Notes: a model not told the origin generated them from the sequence alone. A stretch of DNA of 16,246 bases from an uncultured Prevotella sp. (GCA_900557255.1 USSA01000056.1:1-16246); one strand, 5' to 3'. Numbered from the stretch's first letter, positions 1 through 6,956 are shown. A program made the numbers and translations.

Positions 1-15
1 AAGCTCTTTACTGCA

Positions 16-39
16 ATTGAGATTGCCATTGAGATTGCT
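16..39. repeat. Two-copy 12-nt tandem repeat
   Basis: The unit ATTGAGATTGC plus one base occurs twice back to back, at 16-27 and 28-39. It lies just beyond the 3' end of the LPP20-like gene. It may be chance or the start of a gene running off the window; nothing more can be said. Confidence 0.4.
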
Positions 40-80
40 TGCGGATTTTAGGATACATATAAAACTACAGAACAGCCTTT

Positions 81-752
81 TTACCATCCCAAAATTTCAT
101 CAAGTTTCTTTTGGATATCTTCGCTTTTGCTTTTTAACTCGTCTTGTACAGCTCGTTTAGCTGCAGCTTTTGCCATTGCGCCATTGTAGGCTATGCGAAC
201 AAGCACTTCTTTGTTTTTGTTCGTCTTTATGCGATAGCATTCCATAACCGTTATGGTACGTCCTATACTTTGAGAGATGAGATTCTTGGCTCCCATAATA
301 CTTTGTGCCAAAGAAGAAGCCTCTTCATTTGCAAGTTGTTGGTTGGCTACTGAGTTCTCAATCAATGCTGTTACTTCTGTTTGTATCTGACCTGCTAGAT
401 TCTGCTTGGCTAATTCTAAAGCCTGCATTTTGGCGGCATCATAGTTCTCGCCAATGCTCATCGCTTCTCCCATAAGATACTTGGGGTACATATCATCATC
501 ATACTCCATTTGCATCATGTAAGACTTGTCTAATTGTTTCTCTAAAGGCAAAGCACCAGGGGCCGTTATCCAGCCTTCTTTTGTTAGTTTCTTGGCATCT
601 TTTCTTGCTGCTTTAGATGCCTTTTCGTTTAGCTCACTCTTGGATACTTTACGCATCTCTTGACGTTCCTTACGAACATCTTTGGTAGTCTGCGCTGTCA
701 TGTTTGCACTAAGGCAAAGAATGACAAACGTACATACGAACAATTTTCTCAT
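81..752 (-). CDS. Exported LPP20-like protein of unknown function
   Basis: A 223-residue protein with an N-terminal signal peptide: MRK, a hydrophobic stretch at residues 4-17, and likely cleavage near residues 20-21. There is no lipobox Cys at the cleavage region, so it is probably periplasmic or secreted. Residues 22-58 are very rich in Lys, Arg and Glu and probably helical. Residues about 92-200 have the alternating Ala-rich helix and strand pattern of the LPP20/FlgT-N type fold, with a run like AAKMQALELAKQNLAGQI followed by a strand RTITVMECYRI and then VLVRIAYN. The last 20 residues are charged and helical. It starts 18 bp after the UpxY stop codon, so the two are probably co-transcribed and UpxY may control its expression. 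The family call is from sequence pattern only. The function is unknown. Confidence 0.75.
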   Translation of the reverse strand: MRKLFVCTFVILCLSANMTAQTTKDVRKERQEMRKVSKSELNEKASKAARKDAKKLTKEGWITAPGALPLEKQLDKSYMMQMEYDDDMYPKYLMGEAMSIGENYDAAKMQALELAKQNLAGQIQTEVTALIENSVANQQLANEEASSLAQSIMGAKNLISQSIGRTITVMECYRIKTNKNKEVLVRIAYNGAMAKAAAKRAVQDELKSKSEDIQKKLDEILGW

Positions 753-770
753 TGTAGGAATTCTTTTAAT

Positions 771-1478
771 TTATAATTGATTTTGTATTGTTTCTAAAAA
801 TCCATTTGGAATATAAGCAGTTGCCACCAAACATAGACCAGATATTTCCACAACAACACGTTGTTGTCCTGCAATGCGGGCAACTTTTCCTATAACACCT
901 TTAAACTCTCCATCTATTACCTTAACTATGTCACCACTTTTATAATGACATTGTTCCGATGACACGACTCGTACATGTTCGCTATCTGTGCTTGTAGCTT
1001 TTATAAAGTTTGTCATTGCTGTAAATGGAATGATGAGAGGAGGATGTTTGCCATTTTCCTCCAATGCTTTTGTCTTATCAAGATAGAATTTTAATATTGA
1101 TGTTTCATCACCCTTTTTCTTGATAATGGAGTTTACAGCTTCTCTTGTAGCATATACAAAAAAGAGATTGGGAAGAAGAGGCTGCAATATTCGCTTCTTC
1201 TTCCCAATCTCTTTCTTTATGACATAGTGCATAGGCATATATGACTGTACGCCAGAGGTTGATATGATGCCACATGCTTTTTCTGTTCTATTATAGGTCA
1301 CTCTCAGTACGAACCAATGATAATTTGGCTTTTGTACATATTCCGAGGACACCCCTGTATGTGAGCGTTGAGCTTCGGGGAGGACATTGGAGGTAAGTCC
1401 AACGTGAGGAGATCTGCTTCGACCTCGTTGGGTATGCGCATTAAGCAATGCGTTCATATCGTTTTCTATGTCTTGCAT
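771..1478 (-). CDS. upxY: UpxY-family transcription antiterminator (NusG paralogue)
   Basis: With the start chosen here it is 235 residues. The NGN domain begins at HWFVLRVTYNRTEKA (residues 54-68) and continues through SYMPMHYVIKKEIGKKKRI and LLPNLFFVYAT, which are typical of UpxY/RfaH-like NusG paralogues. A KOW domain follows at about residues 181-210 (SGDIVKVIDGEFKGVIGKV). UpxY proteins bind elongating RNA polymerase in the 5' leader of their own operon and prevent early termination; in Bacteroides they drive capsule operons. The frame is open up to an ATG at 1553. That extension would translate straight through an intrinsic terminator (1501-1536) and a nested hairpin, and its residues show no NusG similarity. 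The ATG at 1478 is the first one after the terminator and has an AT-rich upstream region, so it is preferred; 1457 is another option. No capsule genes follow: the next gene encodes an LPP20-like protein. Confidence 0.85.
   Translation of the reverse strand: MQDIENDMNALLNAHTQRGRSRSPHVGLTSNVLPEAQRSHTGVSSEYVQKPNYHWFVLRVTYNRTEKACGIISTSGVQSYMPMHYVIKKEIGKKKRILQPLLPNLFFVYATREAVNSIIKKKGDETSILKFYLDKTKALEENGKHPPLIIPFTAMTNFIKATSTDSEHVRVVSSEQCHYKSGDIVKVIDGEFKGVIGKVARIAGQQRVVVEISGLCLVATAYIPNGFLETIQNQL
1399..1431 (-). other. Hairpin inside the 5' end of upxY
   Basis: CCAACG at 1399-1404 pairs with CGTTGG at 1426-1431, and AGG at 1407-1409 pairs with CCT at 1423-1425 across a 2-nt bulge. It lies in the early upxY coding region or leader, before the NGN domain. 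It could be part of the antitermination signal or could affect translation. The pairing is seen in the sequence; the role is inferred. Confidence 0.4.
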
Positions 1479-1500
1479 TAAATTAGCAACTAATAGACAC

Positions 1501-1536
1501 AAAAAAGCGTGGAATCGTCCTGTTGTCCATTCCACG
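1501..1536 (-). terminator. Intrinsic terminator (attenuator) ahead of upxY
   Basis: On the minus strand CGTGGAAT (1536-1529) pairs perfectly with ATTCCACG (1515-1508) around a 13-nt loop, followed one base later by six T residues (1506-1501). This is a classic Rho-independent terminator. It sits between the likely promoters at 1918-1962 and the upxY start at 1478, so it would stop most transcripts before the gene unless polymerase is modified. That is the expected place for a UpxY-controlled attenuator. Confidence 0.8.
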
Positions 1537-1751
1537 AGTCGAGGCTCTTGCATTGCCTATTGTTGTCGAACAGACAACGTTAGAGCCCACGCCGATATGA
1601 AAATCATTACCGTTAAGAGACCTATATAATACATTTGATTGCATCCGAAAGGGTACAATCCATGCTTACAAGGTCTCCACGGGATTGATATAATCACACC
1701 CGGGACATCTACCGTTGACCATATTCAAGACTATGATTAACTGTTAATTTG

Positions 1752-1901
1752 CTAGATTACAGGAAGTCTTAAACACAGCGTCGATAAACGCCTTCCATTA
1801 TGTCCGGATTGTCTTCCCACCCAATGCCCGCTTTCGTATAGATATGTCATAATTGACTTCACTACACTCAGCACGGCGTAGGCTGCCGACACTTTTGTCA
1901 T
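1752..1901 (-). CDS. Possible 49-residue leader peptide
   Basis: An ATG at 1901 opens a frame of 49 codons ending in TAG at 1752-1754. It begins MTKVSAAYAVLSVVKSIMTY, a mildly hydrophobic start, and ends in a basic tail (NGRRLSTLCLRLPVI). It lies in the upxY leader, 10-50 nt after the putative promoters and well before the terminator. It could be a regulatory leader peptide. It could equally be a chance frame in a structured RNA, because the same DNA also forms hairpins. No family was recognised. Confidence 0.25.
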   Translation of the reverse strand: MTKVSAAYAVLSVVKSIMTYLYESGHWVGRQSGHNGRRLSTLCLRLPVI

Positions 1902-1917
1902 GAAAGAACTCGTCTAA

Positions 1918-1962
1918 CAAAGATAATTATGGTCTGGCTTTAACAATCCGGTTGCAAAGTTA
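1918..1962 (-). promoter_or_regulatory. Candidate promoters for the upxY leader
   Basis: Two minus-strand matches to the Bacteroidetes -7 box TAnnTTTG occur: TAACTTTG at 1955-1962 and TATCTTTG at 1918-1925. The second has ATTG at about the right upstream distance (TTG at 1944-1946, 18-bp gap). The first has no clear -33 box. Which of the two is used cannot be decided from sequence alone. No other feature was seen in the AT-rich stretch 1963-2103. Confidence 0.45.
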
Positions 1963-2103
1963 TAAAAAAAATCCCAAAACTATTATAAAGAAAACCTACT
2001 ACCAACAGCATTTTAGAACATTTTAACTAAAATTGGTTGTATTTTTTAAAAAATAGCGCATGAATATAAATACCGCTTAATAGCAAATGGAATTTGATAA
2101 CAC

Positions 2104-2150
2104 AAAAAAAAACAATCCGTGGCTTTTCAAAAATTGAAAGCCATGAATTG
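2104..2150 (-). terminator. Intrinsic terminator of the Rpn nuclease gene
   Basis: TGGCTTTTCAA (2120-2130) pairs with TTGAAAGCCA (2134-2143) with one bulged base and a 3-nt loop. The stem extends through CAAT (2113-2116) with ATTG (2147-2150). On the minus strand it is followed directly by nine T residues (2112-2104). It lies 18 bp after the stop of the gene at 2169-3068. Confidence 0.8.
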
Positions 2151-2168
2151 GTTTCAGGTTTATAACAC

Positions 2169-3068
2169 TTATCCTTTCAGTTGCTGCAACAGTCTCTCCG
2201 ACAATCCCGTAATTTCCATCACCGTCGCAACATCCATACCTTTTGCCAGCATTTTCCTAGCAATCTCGAGGCTTCGCTGGTTCATTCCTTTCTCTATACC
2301 CTTTTCCATTCCTTCAGCAAGTCCTTCTTCTTTTCCTTCTCTCTTGGCGGTATCAATCGAATTCTTGATGTCGCGATATGCCATTTTGCTGGCTTCGTAC
2401 TCCCGCTGTTCCTGCGGAGTGAATTTTGCAATCTCGGCTTCTTCAAAAAGACGGTCGAAGACCTTGTCGCACAAGGCTTTAGGACGCTGTGTGAGTTTAT
2501 AGAGATTCTTTAGTGCATAGAGCCACTTGTCGTAGAGCGTTTCCAGCTCGTCCAACGTTTTGTTGAACTTGGCGATTTCCACGTAGATAAACTCCAGCTT
2601 ATCGTAGAAAACCTTGTGCGTGGCAGTATCGCATAGCTGTACATGATGGCGGATTTCTTCCTTATTGAAGGCATCCTCGTTCATGTTGAAGTTTAGCAGA
2701 GCAATTGTGTAAACATGGTTGAGCTTGAAGTCCCAGTCACTACCTTTAGGAGCCTGCTCACGAATCGGGAAGGTGGAATAGAACAGGGCACGGTCTTTGA
2801 AGTAGGTCTGGTATGCATTCTGCATTTCCACGATAAACTTCTCGCCGTTTTCTCCTTCGCAATATACATCGAAAATAGCTTTTCTGTCGGTGTAGATGTC
2901 GCCCACATTCTCTGGATTCAGATACTTCACGTCCTTAACAACTTGTCTCCCATTGAACAAGCTGTTGAGGAAACAGATCAGCAAATCCTTGTTAGGAGCT
3001 GATCCGAAAATTCGCTTAAAACCGAAATCGGTCAGCAAACTGATATATCTTTCTTCTACCTGCTTCAT
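2169..3068 (-). CDS. Rpn-family PD-(D/E)XK nuclease / putative transposase
   Basis: A 299-residue protein starting [20 protein letters not shown], the hallmark start of the recombination-promoting nuclease (Rpn/PDDEXK_2) family: a conserved [10 protein letters not shown] block at residues 13-22, then [13 protein letters not shown] at 26-38. The catalytic core is visible as AIFDVYC (Asp67) and FIVEMQ (Glu81-x-Gln83), the D...ExQ form of the PD-(D/E)XK site. Residues 93-200 hold the [14 protein letters not shown] and [10 protein letters not shown] blocks. The C-terminus (about 250-299) has Gly-Lys/Glu repeats ([19 protein letters not shown]) and then a small helical segment, typical of full-length members. 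The family is annotated as transposase-like and is linked to RecA-independent recombination. The gene looks intact, has its own promoter and terminator, and no flanking IS ends were seen. Confidence 0.9.
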   Translation of the reverse strand: MKQVEERYISLLTDFGFKRIFGSAPNKDLLICFLNSLFNGRQVVKDVKYLNPENVGDIYTDRKAIFDVYCEGENGEKFIVEMQNAYQTYFKDRALFYSTFPIREQAPKGSDWDFKLNHVYTIALLNFNMNEDAFNKEEIRHHVQLCDTATHKVFYDKLEFIYVEIAKFNKTLDELETLYDKWLYALKNLYKLTQRPKALCDKVFDRLFEEAEIAKFTPQEQREYEASKMAYRDIKNSIDTAKREGKEEGLAEGMEKGIEKGMNQRSLEIARKMLAKGMDVATVMEITGLSERLLQQLKG

Positions 3069-3102
3069 AATCCCAATGTTATTAATGTTTCTATTGTAGC
3101 AG

Positions 3103-3134
3103 CAAAGTTACGATTTTCTTTTGAAACCAACAAG
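3103..3134 (-). promoter_or_regulatory. Promoter of the Rpn nuclease gene
   Basis: Minus-strand TAACTTTG at 3103-3110 (-7) with CTTG at 3131-3134 (-33), separated by about 20 bp. Transcription would start near 3096, giving a leader of about 28 nt before the ATG at 3068. Confidence 0.6.
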
Positions 3135-3136
3135 AG

Positions 3137-3159
3137 TTTTCTCAAAAAAGTTGAGAAAA
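3137..3159. repeat. 9-bp inverted repeat next to the Rpn promoter
   Basis: TTTTCTCAA (3137-3145) and TTGAGAAAA (3151-3159) form a perfect inverted repeat with a 5-nt spacer, directly upstream of the -33 box of the Rpn gene. There is no proper T-tract after it on either strand, so it is more like an operator or a remnant than a terminator. Confidence 0.45.
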
Positions 3160-3192
3160 AAATGAAACAAAGCATGGATACAGATAAGTTTA

Positions 3193-3417
3193 TCACCCTT
3201 CCTTAATAATCCTGTCGCTAATAGTACGCTGGGTGCTATCATAAAACACATCCTCAGAATGCTCACTGAAGTGGTAACCGTCATAATATTGGCGCAATTC
3301 CTCCAGACACTCCTCGTAAGATACCCCTAACGCCTTACCCAGAGCCTCAACTTCCGGCTCCATTACAGTGGTAAGCTCGGTTTTGCTGATACCACAGATG
3401 AGTGTAGCGTACAACAA
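3193..3417 (-). pseudogene. Fragment of an AAA-ATPase-like / PD-(D/E)XK family gene
   Basis: About 74 codons, opening without an ATG. The stretch YATLICGISKTELTTVMEPE followed by YEECLEELRQYYDGYHF matches the middle of the large Bacteroidetes AAA-ATPase-like/PD-(D/E)XK proteins (PF09820 type), where a block such as YDGYHF is strongly conserved. Both the N-terminal ATPase part (including the Walker A motif) and the C-terminal nuclease part are missing. After DVFYD the sequence stops resembling the family and ends at a TGA. Such proteins are normally around 500 residues, so this is a decayed remnant. It sits next to another PD-(D/E)XK gene (Rpn). The family call is from memory of the conserved block. 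Confidence 0.65.
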
Positions 3418-3444
3418 AAATCGTTTCTGAATGAGAAGAAACCC

Positions 3445-3473
3445 AAAAGCCCCGACATCACGTCGAGGCTTTT
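3445..3473. terminator. Terminator-like hairpin
   Basis: AAAAGCC (3445-3451) pairs with GGCTTTT (3467-3473), with an inner CGAC/GTCG stem (3453-3456 with 3462-3465). On the minus strand the stem ends in TTTT and continues GGGTTTCTT, a weak T-tract. It lies about 80-110 nt downstream of the minus-strand promoter at 3559-3590 and before the pseudogene. Confidence 0.6.
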
Positions 3474-3558
3474 GAAGTTTTTGAATGTTTCAGCAGTTTG
3501 TGTTTTTTATGTAGTTATGATTTGTTCGTTTTTGAAAATCAATTTCTTTTTCTGGGTG

Positions 3559-3590
3559 CAAAATTAAGACAAATATTGATATAAATCAAA
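3559..3590 (-). promoter_or_regulatory. Orphan minus-strand promoter
   Basis: TAATTTTG at 3559-3566 (-7) and TTTG at 3587-3590 (-33) with a 20-bp gap, an excellent fit to the Bacteroidetes consensus. Transcription would start near 3552 and run toward the pseudogene, meeting the hairpin at 3445-3473 after about 80 nt. No intact gene follows. It is either the leftover promoter of the decayed gene or the promoter of a small RNA of about 110 nt. Confidence 0.6.
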
Positions 3591-3620
3591 TAAATCTCGA
3601 TTTTTTATGCAAAAAACCAC

Positions 3621-3632
3621 GTAAACGTTTAC
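3621..3632. promoter_or_regulatory. Perfect 12-bp palindrome, possible LacI-family operator
   Basis: GTAAACGTTTAC reads the same on both strands. Its AAACGTTT core is the type of site bound by LacI/PurR/CcpA-like regulators. It lies about 70 bp upstream of the minus-strand start near 3552 and about 160 bp upstream of the hflX start of transcription. No regulator gene is in the window, so the role is a guess. Confidence 0.35.
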
Positions 3633-3753
3633 AATTTTTGCGAACCAAAAAGACCCTTTGTGAGCAGTTGTGGCTAAAATACAGCTGTGCATTTTGTGTC
3701 TTTTGAATATTTTCTGCCACATTAATAAAAAAGTTAAAATATTGATGCTATAT

Positions 3754-3784
3754 TTTGTTTTCTCTGTATTTTACACTATCTTTG
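3754..3784 (+). promoter_or_regulatory. hflX promoter
   Basis: TTTG at 3754-3757 (-33), a 19-bp gap, then TATCTTTG at 3777-3784 (-7), a near-ideal Bacteroidetes promoter. Transcription would start near 3791, about 33 nt before the hflX ATG. It probably also serves the DUF4954 gene and possibly the fumarase. Confidence 0.8.
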
Positions 3785-3823
3785 CACTATCTTTTCACAT
3801 TATTATATATATAAAGAAATTAG

Positions 3824-5071
3824 ATGAAAGAATTTGTAATATCAGAAGTCAAGGCGGAAACCGCTGTACTCGTGGGTCTGATTACCAAGACACAGGACGA
3901 AGCCAAGACAAAAGAATATCTCGACGAGTTGGAATTTCTTGCCGATACTGCGGGGGCTGTCACCGTAAAGCGATTCACGCAGAAGGTGGTTTCTCCTAAC
4001 CAGACCACCTATGTGGGTAAGGGTAAACTCGAAGAAATCAAAGAATATATCAAAAACGAAGAAGAGGAAGATAGAGAAGTAGGTATGGTCATCTTTGATG
4101 ATGAGCTTTCTGCCAAACAGATCCGTAACATCGAACAGGAACTGCAGGTGAAGATTCTGGACCGCACCTCACTCATCCTCGATATCTTCGCCATGCGTGC
4201 GCAAACCGCTGCGGCTAAAACCCAGGTAGAGTTGGCGCAATACCGCTATATGCTCCCTCGTCTGCAAAGACTCTGGACTCACCTGGAACGACAGGGTGGT
4301 GGTTCAGGATCTGGTGGCGGTAAGGGATCTGTTGGTCTGCGTGGACCGGGTGAGACCCAGCTCGAGATGGACCGCCGTATCATCCTCGGCAGAATGAGTC
4401 TCCTCAAAGAGCGACTGGCAGAAATCGACAAGCAGAAGACTACACAGCGAAAAAACAGAGGCAGAATGGTGCGCGTGGCACTGGTGGGCTATACCAACGT
4501 AGGTAAATCTACCATCATGAATCTGCTCAGCAAGAGCGAGGTGTTTGCAGAGAACAAACTCTTTGCCACCCTCGACACCACCGTACGCAAGGTGGTGGTA
4601 GACAACCTGCCGTTCCTCCTTGCCGATACCGTAGGATTCATCCGCAAATTGCCAACCGACCTGGTCGACTCATTCAAGAGTACCCTTGACGAGACACGCG
4701 AGGCCGACCTTCTTCTGCACGTAGTAGATATCTCACATCCCGACTTCGAAGAGCAGATCCAGGTAGTAGAGAATACGCTCAAGGAACTGGATTGCGCCGA
4801 TAAGCCATCGATGATTATCTTCAACAAGATAGACAACTACTCATGGGTAGAAAAAGAGGAAGACGACCTCACACCGATGGAGAAAGAGAACATCCCGCTG
4901 GAAGACCTGAAGAAGACCTGGATGGCAAAACTCAATGAGGACTGCCTCTTCATCTCGGCAAAGAACAAGGAGAACATCGACGAATTCCGCGAGATACTCT
5001 ACAAGAAAGTAAGAGAGTTGCACGTACAGAAGTATCCATACAACGACTTCCTGTACCAGGATTATGAGTAA
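3824..5071 (+). CDS. hflX: Ribosome-associated GTPase HflX
   Basis: A 415-residue GTPase of the HflX family, which binds the 50S subunit and splits or rescues stalled ribosomes, notably under heat stress. The N-terminal HflX domain shows TYVGKGKLEEI (62-72) and RTSLILDIFAMRAQTAAAK (114-132). The glycine-rich linker (158-168) leads to RGPGETQLEMDRR (173-185), the family signature. The G domain has G1 GYTNVGKST (222-230), G2 around TLDTT (249-253), G3 DTVGFI (268-273), G4 NKID (334-337) and G5 SAK (378-380), all intact. The C-terminus is short, as in other Bacteroidetes members. The start ATG follows a clear promoter by 33 nt and an A/T-rich, SD-less leader. The next gene starts 28 bp downstream. 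Confidence 0.97.
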   Translation: MKEFVISEVKAETAVLVGLITKTQDEAKTKEYLDELEFLADTAGAVTVKRFTQKVVSPNQTTYVGKGKLEEIKEYIKNEEEEDREVGMVIFDDELSAKQIRNIEQELQVKILDRTSLILDIFAMRAQTAAAKTQVELAQYRYMLPRLQRLWTHLERQGGGSGSGGGKGSVGLRGPGETQLEMDRRIILGRMSLLKERLAEIDKQKTTQRKNRGRMVRVALVGYTNVGKSTIMNLLSKSEVFAENKLFATLDTTVRKVVVDNLPFLLADTVGFIRKLPTDLVDSFKSTLDETREADLLLHVVDISHPDFEEQIQVVENTLKELDCADKPSMIIFNKIDNYSWVEKEEDDLTPMEKENIPLEDLKKTWMAKLNEDCLFISAKNKENIDEFREILYKKVRELHVQKYPYNDFLYQDYE

Positions 5072-5099
5072 GAACATAAATATCAATAACAAGTAAGTT

Positions 5100-6956
5100 A
5101 TGAATGATTACAGACCTTTAACCACCGAGGAAATCGAGGTGCTTAAACATAACGACTGCTGGGCCGAAGACTGGACCTCAGTCAATGTATCAGAAGATTT
5201 CAAGCCCAACTTCATGCACCGCGTGATGCTCTACGGCGAAATAAACATCGGATCCTTCAACAAGAACGTGGAGGTGAGCCAGGGCTTCGTAAAGCATTCG
5301 GGCATCAACAATGCCACCTTGCGCAATGTAACCATAGGCGACGACTGTCTGATAGAAAACGTAGGCAATTTCATCAACAACTATACCATTGGCGATGATT
5401 GCTACATCTCAAACATCTCGACCATGGAAACCACCGAGGGAGCTACTTACGGCGAAGGAAATCTTGTGAGCGTACTCAACGAGGTGGGCGAAGGCAACGT
5501 AATCCTCTTCAGCGATCTGAACAGCCAGCTGGCAGCCTTCATGGTGAAGCATTTCCCTGACAAGGAAATGAAGGAGAAAATCCGCCAGCTCATCAAGACC
5601 GACATCGACAACAAGATGCCGGATCGGGGCCAGATTGGCAATAATGTGAAGATCATCAATACCAAGGAGATTACCAACTGCGTAATCAATGATTACTGCG
5701 AAGTGAACGGTGCTTCCCGTCTGAGCGATTGTACGCTATTGGGCTCTGTTCATGGCAACGTATATATCGGCACAGGCGTTATTACGGAAAACAGCATCAT
5801 CGCTGAAGGCGCCAGCGTCATCAACAGCGTAAAGATACAGGATTGCTTCGTAGGCGAAGCCTGCCAACTGGCTAACGGCTTTACCGCATCAGCCTCCGTA
5901 TTCTTCGCCAACTCCTATATGAGCAATGGCGAGGCTTGTGCAGCCTTCTGCGGTCCTTTCACCGCTTCTCATCATAAGAGCAGTCTGCTTATCGGAGGCA
6001 TGTTCTCTTTCTATAACGCCGGTTCTGCCACCAACTTCAGCAACCATGCCTACAAGATGGGACCTATGCACTGGGGCATTCTGGAGCGCGGTTCCAAGAC
6101 AGCCAGCGGTGCTTATCTCCTGATGCCAGCCACTCTGGGTTCCTTCTCAGTATGCTTCGGCAAGCTGATGCATCACCCTAACACCCGCAACCTGCCTTTC
6201 GCCTACCTCATTGCCGATGGCGACAAGATGTTCCTCATCCCGGGCAGAAACATCACTACCGTAGGTCTGTACCGCGACATCAAGAAATGGCCTAAGCGTG
6301 ATCTCCGTGCTATGGAGAACCGCAAGAGCATCGTCAACTTCGACTGGCTTTCACCTTATTCTGTTGGCGAGATTCTGAAGGGTAAGAAGATTCTTGAAAA
6401 CCTGCGCGAGGTAACGGGCGATAATGTTTCGCAGTATCTTTATCACGAATATATCATACCGGCTTCATCGCTCCACAAGGGCATCAAATATTATGATATC
6501 GCCCTCCGCATCTACATGGGTGCCGTACTGAAGCGTGTACTGAAGCGCGACCCAGCCATCACCCCTCCAGCCAGCCATGTCGGCGTGGGCGATTGGGATG
6601 ATCTTTCGGGACTCCTACTCCCGGTTTCTGAAGAAGAAGGCATCGTTAGGGATGTGAAGGAAGGAACTATCGAGAATATAGAACAGTTGCTCGACCGGTT
6701 TGAAGAAATCAATGCCAACTATCGCGACTACCAGTGGGCATGGACCTACCAGATGATCTGCGATTACTACGGCATCAGTGACATCACACTCGAAGATGCC
6801 AACCGCATACACGAAGACTATATCAAGGCACGCCGCTCATGGATAGCAGAAATCCGAAAGGATGCTGAGAAAGAATTTGCCATGGGCGATGTGGAGGAAG
6901 AGGTTTTCCGCAACTTCGTCGACAGCCTCGACCAGGAAATCGAATACGAGAATTAA
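5100..6956 (+). CDS. DUF4954 family protein (left-handed beta-helix-like)
   Basis: A 618-residue cytoplasmic protein with no signal peptide. Residues about 47-107 and 179-262 contain imperfect hexapeptide-type repeats, such as NATLRNVTIGDDCLIENV and NVYIGTGVITENSIIAEGAS, typical of left-handed beta-helix proteins related to nucleotide-sugar pyrophosphorylases and acyltransferases. Conserved blocks follow: HHKSSLLIGGMFSFYNAGSA (291-310) and YKMGPMHWGILERGSKTASG (318-337). The last 150 residues are mainly helical and acidic. The architecture fits the DUF4954 family, widespread in Bacteroidetes and without a known reaction; an enzyme acting on sugar nucleotides is only a guess from the fold. It starts 28 bp after hflX and is followed 43 bp later by the fumarase, so the three may form one transcript. 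Confidence 0.85.
   Translation: MNDYRPLTTEEIEVLKHNDCWAEDWTSVNVSEDFKPNFMHRVMLYGEINIGSFNKNVEVSQGFVKHSGINNATLRNVTIGDDCLIENVGNFINNYTIGDDCYISNISTMETTEGATYGEGNLVSVLNEVGEGNVILFSDLNSQLAAFMVKHFPDKEMKEKIRQLIKTDIDNKMPDRGQIGNNVKIINTKEITNCVINDYCEVNGASRLSDCTLLGSVHGNVYIGTGVITENSIIAEGASVINSVKIQDCFVGEACQLANGFTASASVFFANSYMSNGEACAAFCGPFTASHHKSSLLIGGMFSFYNAGSATNFSNHAYKMGPMHWGILERGSKTASGAYLLMPATLGSFSVCFGKLMHHPNTRNLPFAYLIADGDKMFLIPGRNITTVGLYRDIKKWPKRDLRAMENRKSIVNFDWLSPYSVGEILKGKKILENLREVTGDNVSQYLYHEYIIPASSLHKGIKYYDIALRIYMGAVLKRVLKRDPAITPPASHVGVGDWDDLSGLLLPVSEEEGIVRDVKEGTIENIEQLLDRFEEINANYRDYQWAWTYQMICDYYGISDITLEDANRIHEDYIKARRSWIAEIRKDAEKEFAMGDVEEEVFRNFVDSLDQEIEYEN

Larger units (their letters stand above)
1500..1948 (-). 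ncRNA. Structured leader RNA of the upxY operon
   Basis: About 400-450 nt run from the putative start of transcription (near 1948 or 1911) to the terminator ending at 1501. Paired elements visible include: GGCTCT/AGAGCC (1582-1587 with 1543-1548) enclosing GTTGTC/GACAAC (1573-1578 with 1562-1567, 5-nt loop); a 10-bp stem with one mismatch and a 4-nt loop (1637-1646 with 1651-1660), enclosed by GAGACC/GGTCTC (1617-1622 with 1672-1677); GGAAG/CTTCC (1762-1766 with 1792-1796) enclosing GCGT/ACGC (1778-1781 with 1788-1791). No known RNA family was recognised. It may act as a leader recognised by UpxY, or be a free small RNA ending at the terminator. Confidence 0.45.

Noticed and set aside
1..80. 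Possible start of another minus-strand gene (ATG near 29, MAISIAVKS)
   Set aside because: Only nine codons are visible before the window ends and the DNA there is a short tandem repeat; too little to support a gene.
1479..1553. N-terminal extension of UpxY starting at the ATG 1553
   Set aside because: It is coded by the nested hairpin and terminator DNA, has no NusG similarity, and a later ATG lies just after the terminator.
2169..3068. Intact insertion sequence around the Rpn gene
   Set aside because: The gene is of a transposase-like family but no terminal inverted repeats or target duplications were found at its borders; the repeats seen are a terminator and a promoter-side palindrome.
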